NCBI GenBank assembly: GCA_964473025.1
Contig: CAYYMZ010000004.1
Location: forward strand, 1-53,195
Length of the DNA: 53,195 nt
Source of the DNA: CAYYMZ01 sp964473025
GTDB lineage: Bacteria; Patescibacteriota; UBA1384; DTJR01
Direction: 5' to 3'
The notes under the pieces are model-generated. The model saw nothing but the letters and a program-made list of their open reading frames with translations, was not told the DNA's origin and searched no databases. The position numbers and the translations under genes were made by a program. Below, piece by piece: positions 16,543 through 22,506 of this stretch (position 1 is its first letter; each line of letters opens with the position of its first letter).

Positions 16543-17136
16543 ATGGCTAAATCATTAGATATTATTAACCCAAAGCACGAGCTCAAGGACGAGGAACCCG
16601 AATCTGAGAATTCGAACGATGACTTTGGAATGAAAACCCCGAATAAGAATGAGGGTGGTGGGGTCTTTTATCTGGTGCTCGGAATTATTGCGATTGTTGT
16701 TGCAACTGGCGCCGCATTATATATCTTATACAAAGATTATTTGCCAAATAAGAAAAGTGAATCTGTGCTTTCAACGCAAACTCCCACCGCCTCTACGGTT
16801 GCGGGAAGTGTGAGCGCAACCACTACGTCCTCGGCTGTGTCAACGGCGACTAGTTTTAAATACACAAACGAGAGAATCAGGGTTGTAAACGGGAATGGTA
16901 TTTCAGGTGAAGGTGCAAAAGTTCAAAAAGAACTTGAATCTAAAGGTTTCACTGTTGAATCAGTTGGCAATGCCTCAAAAAACTACTCAGAAACGATTGT
17001 TTATTATAAAACCGGACAGGAAAAATTAGCCGAGGCCTTAAAAGAAGCGATTTCTTCACTGTATAGCGCTACGATTGAGAACTCCGACACCGTAACCGGT
17101 AACTACGATGCTGTCATTGCCTTGGGCTCAAAATAA
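16543..17136 (+). CDS. Membrane protein with LytR C-terminal domain
   Basis: A 197-residue protein: acidic cytoplasmic head, one transmembrane segment at about 44-65, a Ser/Thr/Ala linker and a C-terminal LytR_C domain. The domain is marked by IRVVNGNGISGEGAKVQKEL, the SKGFTVESVGNA strand, TIVYYKTGQEKLAEAL and DAVIALGSK. LytR_C is often found alone or after LCP ligase domains that attach glycopolymers to peptidoglycan. Here the LCP catalytic domain is absent, so it is probably a binding partner. The start is the ATG at 16543, not the TTG three bases earlier. Confidence 0.8.
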   Translation: MAKSLDIINPKHELKDEEPESENSNDDFGMKTPNKNEGGGVFYLVLGIIAIVVATGAALYILYKDYLPNKKSESVLSTQTPTASTVAGSVSATTTSSAVSTATSFKYTNERIRVVNGNGISGEGAKVQKELESKGFTVESVGNASKNYSETIVYYKTGQEKLAEALKEAISSLYSATIENSDTVTGNYDAVIALGSK

Positions 17137-17734
17137 CTCTTTAATTTTTTTTATCCTCCTAGTCGCAGCAATCTATTTTTTGAAGGAATTGTTAATTTTA
17201 CAGCTTAGGCGTAAAAGGTTTCTTTTTTATGCTCTATTGTACCCTGGGGTTATCCTGCATGAACTCGGCCACTTAGTGGGATGCAAATTAAGCGGAGCAA
17301 AAGTTTGTTCAGTAAAATTCGTAAGCTCTCAAGGCGGTGAGGTCGTTCACGAAAATTCAAAAATTCCCGTAGTTGGCAATTTTATTATTTCTGTTTTTCC
17401 CCTCGCTTTCGGCATCATATTAATTTATTTTATCGTTCTTCTCGTTAAATCAAATTTCCCTGACTTATCGGGGATGGCTTCTTGGACTGTAAAAATATTG
17501 GGCTACTATTTAATTATCGCGATACTTTTAACAATGTTCCCCAGTTTTCAGGATATTAAAAATGCCTTGCTTATTTATCTCCTTATTATTGCCGGGACAA
17601 TTTTGATTGTTATAAAGACAAACTGGGGGATTCCGCTCTTTCTAAATATAACCTTATATTTTTGCGCGTTCTGCCTAGTCGTGGTAAATTTAATTATGTT
17701 AATATCGCTAACGCTTCAAAGAAAAAAGTATTGA
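17108..17734 (+). CDS. M50-like membrane metalloprotease homologue
   Basis: A 208-residue membrane protein with about five hydrophobic segments. HELGH (HExxH) lies in the second segment (VILHELGHLVGCKLSGAKV), as in site-2 protease-type M50 enzymes. A second metal ligand is less clear: NPxDG is absent, and the DIKNALL stretch may take its place. It could be a zinc-dependent intramembrane protease or a family relative of unknown activity. It overlaps the LytR_C gene by 29 bases and is followed one base later by the PPC gene, so the three probably form one operon. Confidence 0.65.
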   Translation: MLSLPWAQNNSLIFFILLVAAIYFLKELLILQLRRKRFLFYALLYPGVILHELGHLVGCKLSGAKVCSVKFVSSQGGEVVHENSKIPVVGNFIISVFPLAFGIILIYFIVLLVKSNFPDLSGMASWTVKILGYYLIIAILLTMFPSFQDIKNALLIYLLIIAGTILIVIKTNWGIPLFLNITLYFCAFCLVVVNLIMLISLTLQRKKY

Positions 17735-17735
17735 T

Positions 17736-18128
17736 ATGGATATATTGAGATTAAAAAGGGGCGATCCGGTAATTAAAACGCTTGAGAGCAAAATAAAAAG
17801 TATGCGTAGCGGGCAGGTAATAGGACTTGGTGCCCTCTCGTGGGTGCGTCTCAAGGTTTATGATTTGGAAAAAAAAGAATATAATGAGATAAAGATCGAT
17901 GGTCCGATGGAGCTGGTGAGTTTTACGGCCGTGATCGCGCAAACAACCGAGGGTAAAACCGGCTTACATGCCCATGCAGTTGTGTCGTTAGCGGACTTTT
18001 CAACTAAAGGGGGACATCTAGAAGAAGCCGAGGTTGCAGCTACTTTCGAAGCCATCATTATAGAATCAGAAAAAAAAGTTCAACGTTACTTCGACAGGGA
18101 TATTGGCTTAAATCTAATTAAAAGTTAA
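17736..18128 (+). CDS. PPC (DUF296) domain protein
   Basis: A 130-residue single-domain protein of the plant-and-prokaryote-conserved family (DUF296). Conserved features are the GQVIGLGALSWVRLKVYDLEKKEY strands (shown here as one block split by strand turns), the MELVSFTAVIA strand and GLHAHAVVSLADFSTKGGHL with two histidines that can bind metal in some members. PPC proteins form trimers and are found fused to AT-hook DNA-binding regions in plants; in bacteria the stand-alone function is not settled. Third gene of the LytR_C operon, just ahead of the conserved leader at 18142. Confidence 0.8.
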   Translation: MDILRLKRGDPVIKTLESKIKSMRSGQVIGLGALSWVRLKVYDLEKKEYNEIKIDGPMELVSFTAVIAQTTEGKTGLHAHAVVSLADFSTKGGHLEEAEVAATFEAIIIESEKKVQRYFDRDIGLNLIKS

Positions 18129-18141
18129 ACTTTAAATTAAA

Positions 18142-18285
18142 GGAGGCCAGGTAGTAGAAATTTGACAAAAAAATATTTTTTAAATAACTCTATAAAATAA
18201 TAATTGGTTTTACGAATTTTTAAACAGAAGAATAAAATAATAAGTGTAGTGAAAAAATAGTCAAATTTTCACTACCTGGGAGGGG
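18142..18285 (+). promoter_or_regulatory. Conserved structured leader, copy 1 (before DUF3048)
   Basis: The first 28 nt and the last ~40 nt are nearly identical to those of a second copy at 28246-28387, while the middle differs. The 5' arm at 18147-18166 can pair with 18260-18279 in a 20-nt helix (one mismatch, one G-U). The same 3' strand can instead pair locally (18246-18255 with 18266-18275, 10 bp). The Shine-Dalgarno sequence GGGAGGGG (18278-18285) is at the base of the helix, 5 nt from the ATG. This is a candidate cis-regulatory RNA of no class I recognise. Confidence 0.7.
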
Positions 18286-18290
18286 CAGTG

Positions 18291-19361
18291 ATGAAGTTAA
18301 AGGCTTTGTTTGGTGAAAAGAAATATAGGACTTTATTTATAATTTTAGGCGTATTGGCGGTTTTTATCGTCGTTGGCGCGATTGCCGCCGTCAAATACGG
18401 GCAAAAACCAGTTAAAACGGCTAATAAGTCGGACCAAAAAACCACGCTGGAGGTCTGCCTGTTGGATGGAGCGAGCTACAGTCCGGATCACGCCAAGAGA
18501 CACCCCTTGGCCGTTTCGGTTGAAAATCACCCCGATGCAAGACCTCAGTCGGGATTAATCAAGGCAAGTATTGTCTACGAGGCAATTACGGAAGGCGGAA
18601 TCACTAGATACTTGGCAATTTATGGCCCTCAGGACTCTACCGAGATTGGTCCGATTAGGTCGGCACGTTTGTTTTTTATGGACTGGTTAAAAGAATATGA
18701 CGCATTTTTTGCTCACGCTGGTGGAAATGAGGATGCCTTGGCAAATATCGATAAATACCAGATAAAAAATCTGGACGATGCAAAGGGTTATTTTTACCGA
18801 GACAGCAAAGGTAAAAACGTTGCCTCGGAACATACCCTGTTTTCCTCAACAGAAAAACTGTATGAATATGCCAAGTCCAAGAACTTCGATATAGCCACTT
18901 CAAACTTCACCCCCTTTATCTTCAAAAAGGACGGCCCTGCTCTTGAGGTGGGTGGAAAAGGAGTCGCGATTGATTTTTCAGGTAGTCCGACCTATGCGGT
19001 ACGCTGGAACTATGACCCAAAGGCAAACTCTTACTTAAGGTTCTTATCTGGAACGGAACACAAAGACAGAACGACCGGAGACCAGATTACGGCTAAAAAC
19101 ATCATAATTCAGACGGTTGAGAGAACCTTTCAGCCTACGGGTAGCTACGGCAGTCAAAATTACGTGTTCAAGACAATAGGTGAAGGCAAGGCAACGGTTT
19201 TGCGTGACGGGCAGGTTATCCCTGCAACCTGGAAAAAGGACTCTTTGACCTCTAGAACAAAGTTCTATGATGATACGAACAAAGAAATACAGTTTAACCC
19301 CGGACCGACCTGGTATGAAATTATTAATCCGGACGCCGGTTCTGCTCCTGAATACATATAA
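18291..19361 (+). CDS. DUF3048 (YerB-like) membrane-anchored protein
   Basis: A 356-residue protein with an N-terminal transmembrane anchor (about 14-35) and an extracytoplasmic DUF3048 domain pair. Recognisable blocks are RHPLAVSVENHPDARPQSGL, VYEAITEGGITRYLAIY, IGPIRSARLFFMDWLKEYDAFFAHAGG (in parts) and, in the C-terminal half, YLRFLSGTEHKDRTTGDQITAKNI and NPGPTWYEII. Bacillus YerB is a lipoprotein of this family; its biochemical role is not established. The ATG at 18291 is chosen over GTG 18288 because GGGAGGGG is 5 nt upstream. It carries the conserved leader shared with nrdJ and ends at a strong terminator. Confidence 0.85.
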   Translation: MKLKALFGEKKYRTLFIILGVLAVFIVVGAIAAVKYGQKPVKTANKSDQKTTLEVCLLDGASYSPDHAKRHPLAVSVENHPDARPQSGLIKASIVYEAITEGGITRYLAIYGPQDSTEIGPIRSARLFFMDWLKEYDAFFAHAGGNEDALANIDKYQIKNLDDAKGYFYRDSKGKNVASEHTLFSSTEKLYEYAKSKNFDIATSNFTPFIFKKDGPALEVGGKGVAIDFSGSPTYAVRWNYDPKANSYLRFLSGTEHKDRTTGDQITAKNIIIQTVERTFQPTGSYGSQNYVFKTIGEGKATVLRDGQVIPATWKKDSLTSRTKFYDDTNKEIQFNPGPTWYEIINPDAGSAPEYI

Positions 19362-19376
19362 ATAGCCACACATTAC

Positions 19377-19401
19377 AAAAACCCCCAAATTGGGGGTTTT
19401 T
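19377..19401. terminator. Bidirectional terminator between DUF3048 and lytic transglycosylase
   Basis: AAAAACCCCC and GGGGGTTTTT form a 10-bp stem around AAATT. A-run and T-run flanks make it active in both directions for the two convergent genes. Confidence 0.9.
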
Positions 19402-19418
19402 GCGTTTATACAGTTCTC

Positions 19419-20030
19419 TTAGATCGAGTTCATGATCGACTTGACCAAATTAACATATGAGGTTGAGTGGTTATAGTTAAAGAGGGCAGAGTCGATATCG
19501 CCTCTGTCGGCACCACCGTTTGCAAGCAGATTAGCGCCTGCAAATACGGCGTCACGCAAGTTACAGATGTCACCACCATCAGAATAAGCTCTGAAGGTTG
19601 AAGGTATAAACTGCATCGGTCCGGTAGCGCCGGAAGGGTTTCTTACACAACCAGAACCCGACTTACCAGTTTCAACCTGGTGAACCGCTTCAATTAGCTT
19701 CCAGTCAATACCATATCTGGCTGCAGCCTCCTGATACAGGGCTCTTAAAGAGGCAAGGTCGGTCGTTTCGGGAGTACTTGTTTGCCTTTCACGAACAACA
19801 ACGTCTCTTGTGCTAACAGCAGATCTGTTGGCATTGTCGCGCTTGGTTGATTCAGATTCGCCAGGAACAATCTCTACCTTTGGTAAATCTCTCTTAATGA
19901 CAAGGTAAGGGTAAACCGTTAACTTAATTGGTTTGACCTGGTCGCTTTGAGCATGCCCGACCCCGGCCGTTAAAGCCAAGGTGGCAACTAGGATCAGCCA
20001 TAAGCTGATCAACCCATATATGTTTTTCAT
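19419..20030 (-). CDS. Secreted lytic transglycosylase (SLT domain)
   Basis: A 203-residue exported murein hydrolase. A signal peptide at 1-27 (LWLILVATLALTAGVGHA) is followed by a linker of about 65 residues and a C-terminal SLT domain. The catalytic glutamate is in LIEAVHQVETGKSG; the ATGPMQFIPSTF block and the AGANLLANGGADRGDIDSAL block follow, then FNYNHSTSYV. Lytic transglycosylases cleave the MurNAc-GlcNAc bond with 1,6-anhydro product. It has a near-consensus promoter and a foldable leader, suggesting controlled expression. Confidence 0.9.
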   Translation of the reverse strand: MKNIYGLISLWLILVATLALTAGVGHAQSDQVKPIKLTVYPYLVIKRDLPKVEIVPGESESTKRDNANRSAVSTRDVVVRERQTSTPETTDLASLRALYQEAAARYGIDWKLIEAVHQVETGKSGSGCVRNPSGATGPMQFIPSTFRAYSDGGDICNLRDAVFAGANLLANGGADRGDIDSALFNYNHSTSYVNLVKSIMNSI

Positions 20031-20043
20031 TAATTTTCTTTCT

Positions 20044-20099
20044 CCCTTTATGTCGGGTTTTATTGGTATTTACTCCAATAAAAAAACCCGATTTACGGG
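20044..20099 (-). promoter_or_regulatory. Foldable 5' leader of the lytic transglycosylase
   Basis: Read on the minus strand, CCCGTAAATCGGG followed by seven T is a small terminator-like hairpin. The same CGGGTTTTTTTATTGG can instead pair with CCAATAAAACCCG further down, with a 3-T bulge. The TTCCC near the 5' end can also pair with the Shine-Dalgarno GGGAG. These exclude one another, as in an attenuator or translation switch. Confidence 0.45.
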
Positions 20100-20107
20100 A
20101 AGTTCGT

Positions 20108-20135
20108 ATTATAGCACATTTTATTGATTTGTCAA
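20108..20135 (-). promoter_or_regulatory. Promoter of the lytic transglycosylase gene
   Basis: On the minus strand, a perfect TTGACA (20135-20130), a 16-nt spacer and TGC-TATAAT (hexamer 20113-20108), an extended near-consensus promoter. It interleaves with the divergent HIT promoter. Confidence 0.85.
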
Positions 20136-20152
20136 GGGTATTATGGTAACAT
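20124..20152 (+). promoter_or_regulatory. Promoter of the HIT-rpsU operon, likely leaderless
   Basis: TTGATT (20124-20129), a 17-nt spacer and TAACAT (20147-20152) preceded by TGG. The HIT ATG at 20159 is 6 nt downstream with no Shine-Dalgarno sequence. The -35 of the opposite promoter lies inside this spacer. Confidence 0.6.
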
Positions 20153-20158
20153 TCTCGT

Positions 20159-20491
20159 ATGGAAGACATATTTTGCCGGATGGTAAAAGGTGAAATACCG
20201 GCAAAAAAGATTTACGAGAACAAGAACATTTTGGTGATTGAGGATATTAATCCAAAGGCAAAAATTCACCTTCTGATATTCCCCAAGCGACACACTGCCT
20301 CCTCGATCAATCAAAACGCCGCAGACCAGGCAGTTGGAGAGGTTTTTGCTGCAACAAGAACTTTAGCTCGAAAATTCAAGGTTGAAAAATCTGGTTACAG
20401 GGTCGTTGTGAACCACGGATCCGATGCGGGACAGAGCGTAAGTCATATTCATTTTCATTTTTTAGCAGGAGAAAAATTAAAAGACATATAG
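20159..20491 (+). CDS. HIT family nucleotide hydrolase (HinT-like)
   Basis: A 110-residue histidine-triad protein of the purine nucleoside phosphoramidase type. The triad is SHIHFHFLAG near the C-terminus. The N-terminal CRMVKGEIPAKKIYENKNILVIEDI (seen in parts) and HLLIFPKRHTASS match the HinT fold. Family members cleave AMP-lysine and similar phosphoramidates. First gene of the rpsU-yqeY operon; the start codon follows a -10 box by 6 nt. Confidence 0.93.
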   Translation: MEDIFCRMVKGEIPAKKIYENKNILVIEDINPKAKIHLLIFPKRHTASSINQNAADQAVGEVFAATRTLARKFKVEKSGYRVVVNHGSDAGQSVSHIHFHFLAGEKLKDI

Positions 20492-20500
20492 CAGAAAGAG

Positions 20501-20692
20501 GTGAAAGTTTTGATCAAGAGATCCGAAAGTCCAGATGTAACTATCAGAAGATTTTTCAGAGAAGTACAATTAAGCGGTATCCTCACTGAAGCCAAAAAGA
20601 GAAGATATCGCGAAAAAGAACCTTCGAGGCAGAAGAAAAGAGATGCTGCCAAGAGAAAGGCAATTAGAAATGAGTTCAAGCGAGGCTGGTAA
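20501..20692 (+). CDS. rpsU: Ribosomal protein bS21
   Basis: A 63-residue highly basic protein of the 30S subunit near the anti-Shine-Dalgarno region. It matches bS21 by SPDVTIRRFFREVQLSGIL and the RRYREKEPSRQKKRDAAKRKA basic tail. The GTG at 20501 is taken as start because it gives a normal bS21 N-terminus (MKVLIKRSES); a TTG at 20510 has better spacing from AGAGGTG and remains possible. The usual bacterial rpsU-yqeY neighbourhood is kept. bS21 influences initiation choice, of interest beside the many leaderless genes here. Confidence 0.92.
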   Translation: MKVLIKRSESPDVTIRRFFREVQLSGILTEAKKRRYREKEPSRQKKRDAAKRKAIRNEFKRGW

Positions 20693-20804
20693 AATCAATC
20701 GTATTTTAGCGGTTCTGATTTACGTTGCTGCAATAGTTGCTATTGCAGCAGTAGTTTATTATCTTACGCGACAAAACGTCTCTACGTTTTCAATTAGCAT
20801 GTAA
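20670..20804 (+). CDS. 44-residue single-pass membrane protein
   Basis: A small ORF begins inside the end of rpsU (23-base overlap) with AAAGG 9 nt before the ATG. It encodes a polar N-terminus (MSSSEAGKINR), a clear hydrophobic helix (LAVLIYVAAIVAIAAVVYYL, 20 residues) and a short polar tail. The alanine/valine/isoleucine content and the placement between rpsU and yqeY with a 4-base gap suggest a real translated microprotein. No family is recognised. The hydrophobic run resembles small subunits such as SecE, but the conserved SecE residues are not seen. Confidence 0.6.
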   Translation: MSSSEAGKINRILAVLIYVAAIVAIAAVVYYLTRQNVSTFSISM

Positions 20805-20808
20805 AAAT

Positions 20809-21240
20809 ATGATTATAGACAAAATCAATTCTCAAATAATTGACGACTACAAAAGCGGAAACAGTGATCGCAGGGTTCTTCTTCAAACCTTAAAGGCATC
20901 GCTTCTAAACCGTCAAAAAGAGCTAAAGGACGGCTACACCAAGGAGGAAGAGGTTAAGGTCCTTAAGAACGAGCTGAAACAGCGCCAGGAGGCGCTAGAG
21001 CAGTTCGAGAGCGCCGCGCGTGATGATCTGGCACGAAAGAACCAGGCGGAAATAGACGTTATATCTCAGATGCTACCAGAGCTTATGAGCGAAGAAGAGA
21101 TCGACAAAGTTGTTCGGGAGAAAGTCGCTTCCCTTCAAGATAAGTCCTTTGGCAATGCAATGAAAGAAACGATGCAAGAGCTAAAAGGAAGGGCTGACGG
21201 AAAGATCGTCTCTGAATTGGTGAAAAAGTATTTGGTGTAA
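20809..21240 (+). CDS. GatB/YqeY domain protein
   Basis: A 143-residue all-helical YqeY protein, related to the tail domain of GatB amidotransferase. Signatures are DYKSGNSDRRVLLQTLKASL, QRQEALEQFESAARDDLARK, SQMLPELMSEEEID and the C-terminal GRADGKIVSELVKKYL, which is the conserved tRNA-contacting end in GatB. The function of the free form is not settled. It sits in the typical rpsU-yqeY order and is followed 3 bases later by the HD-domain gene. Confidence 0.9.
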   Translation: MIIDKINSQIIDDYKSGNSDRRVLLQTLKASLLNRQKELKDGYTKEEEVKVLKNELKQRQEALEQFESAARDDLARKNQAEIDVISQMLPELMSEEEIDKVVREKVASLQDKSFGNAMKETMQELKGRADGKIVSELVKKYLV

Positions 21241-21243
21241 AAA

Positions 21244-22122
21244 GTGAAAGAGCGAAGATTACTTAGAAACATATTTTTGACGGTATTCGTGGTTTTAGTT
21301 TTAACGAATATTGTCTTTTTGGCAATTATTTCCGCAATCGAAAGCACCACTTGGCTCACCCTTTTTCTTTCGATAATGTTTGCCTTACTCGAGACGACCA
21401 TCATAGTTGTTTTAAACACCTACTATAACGATCTTTTAAAAATCGTTGGAAGAAATACGGTCAGGACGATACGACTCGAGAACTTAAATCACCCACTGCT
21501 CTTGAAGCTTTCAAACACCGCGCCGGGTACTTATAATCACTCTTTAAACGTAGCGCAACTCTCAACAAAAGCCGCTAGAAGCATTTCTCTTGATGAAGGT
21601 TTTATTAGAATCGGGGCATATTTCCACGATATTGGAAAATTGAAAAACCCGAGAATTTTTAATGAAAACGCGCCCGGAAATGACTTGAAGACGGATGATC
21701 TAAAGAAAATCTCAAGACAGATTATCGATCACGTTACGTACGGCCAAAAACTCGCTCGAGAATATAACCTACCTGACGAGGTAATCGAATATATCGGTCA
21801 GCACCATGGCAGCTCGGAGATTTACTCCTTGAGAAACAAATTAAACGCTGATAATTTTAACGCCCAATATCCGGGCCCCAAGCCGCTAACACGCCAAAGT
21901 GCAATTTTAATGTTGGCCGATTCTATCGAAGCGCGAGTTAAGGGTTTGAAAGCGATTACAGGCGAGAATATTACCCGTGCAATCGAGAGTGAATTTGCAA
22001 ATAAACTTGGCGGGGGACAGCTTGATTACTCTGGTCTATCGGGGCAGGAAATCAAAAAAATCAAAGAATCGTTTAAAAGCACGATGAATGCAATTTATCA
22101 CAGTAGAAAAATAAAAAAATGA
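21244..22122 (+). CDS. Shortened PgpH-like HD phosphohydrolase
   Basis: A 292-residue membrane protein: two hydrophobic segments (about 10-32 and 37-60) followed by an HD domain. The signature HPLLLKLSNTAPGTYNHSLNV and YFHDIGKLKNPRIFNEN is that of the PgpH/YqfF family, which degrades cyclic-di-AMP. Full PgpH (about 700 residues) has an extracellular domain and seven transmembrane segments; here only the last two helices and the catalytic domain remain. Start is GTG. Its stop overlaps the ybeY start, the usual pgpH-ybeY order in Firmicutes. Confidence 0.82.
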   Translation: MKERRLLRNIFLTVFVVLVLTNIVFLAIISAIESTTWLTLFLSIMFALLETTIIVVLNTYYNDLLKIVGRNTVRTIRLENLNHPLLLKLSNTAPGTYNHSLNVAQLSTKAARSISLDEGFIRIGAYFHDIGKLKNPRIFNENAPGNDLKTDDLKKISRQIIDHVTYGQKLAREYNLPDEVIEYIGQHHGSSEIYSLRNKLNADNFNAQYPGPKPLTRQSAILMLADSIEARVKGLKAITGENITRAIESEFANKLGGGQLDYSGLSGQEIKKIKESFKSTMNAIYHSRKIKK

Positions 22123-22496
22123 TAAATTTCCTAGTTAAATCCAAAATAAGCAAACCCGTTTTGAGCATTAAGGAGATTGGTACTGAAATTAGCAAGCACC
22201 TTAAGAGCCGCAAGGTCAAGAACGCATTTGTTGAGGTTGAGATTGTAGGTGGCAGAGCGATGAGGGTTTTGAATTTACATTTTATGAAAAAAGATTATCC
22301 GACGGACGTCTTAAGCTTCCCACTCGTTGAAATTCCAGGGGAAATTTGCTCTAAAGCAAAACATATTGGCACAATTGTATTATGTAATGATATAATAAAA
22401 TCAAACGCGAAAAAAAATGCGAGATTAGAGCGCGATGAATTTATTTTCGTGTTGAAGCACGGTTTAGATCATTTGTTAGGAATTCACCATAACTAG
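22119..22496 (+). CDS. ybeY: Endoribonuclease YbeY
   Basis: A 125-residue single-domain metalloprotein needed for 16S rRNA 3'-end maturation and ribosome quality control. The conserved KKDYPTDVLSFPL and the zinc-binding HGLDHLLGIHH (three histidines in the HGxxHLxGxxH pattern) are intact. The usual LHGxLHLxGYDH is slightly altered (aspartate before the second histidine, His in place of the YDH aspartate). It overlaps the PgpH-like gene by 4 bases; ftsA follows after 10 bases. Confidence 0.88.
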   Translation: MINFLVKSKISKPVLSIKEIGTEISKHLKSRKVKNAFVEVEIVGGRAMRVLNLHFMKKDYPTDVLSFPLVEIPGEICSKAKHIGTIVLCNDIIKSNAKKNARLERDEFIFVLKHGLDHLLGIHHN

Positions 22497-22506
22497 AGGA
22501 GGTTTC

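Noticed and set aside
18162..18196. Promoter inside the conserved leader (TTGACA and TATAAA)
   Set aside because: Spacing is 23 nt in copy 1 and 45 nt in copy 2, not compatible with one promoter.
18147..18279. Leader copy as a transposon-like element with terminal inverted repeats
   Set aside because: The flanking GGAGG and GAGGGG are the same in both copies and serve as ribosome site, so no independent target duplication is visible; kept as an alternative in the finding.
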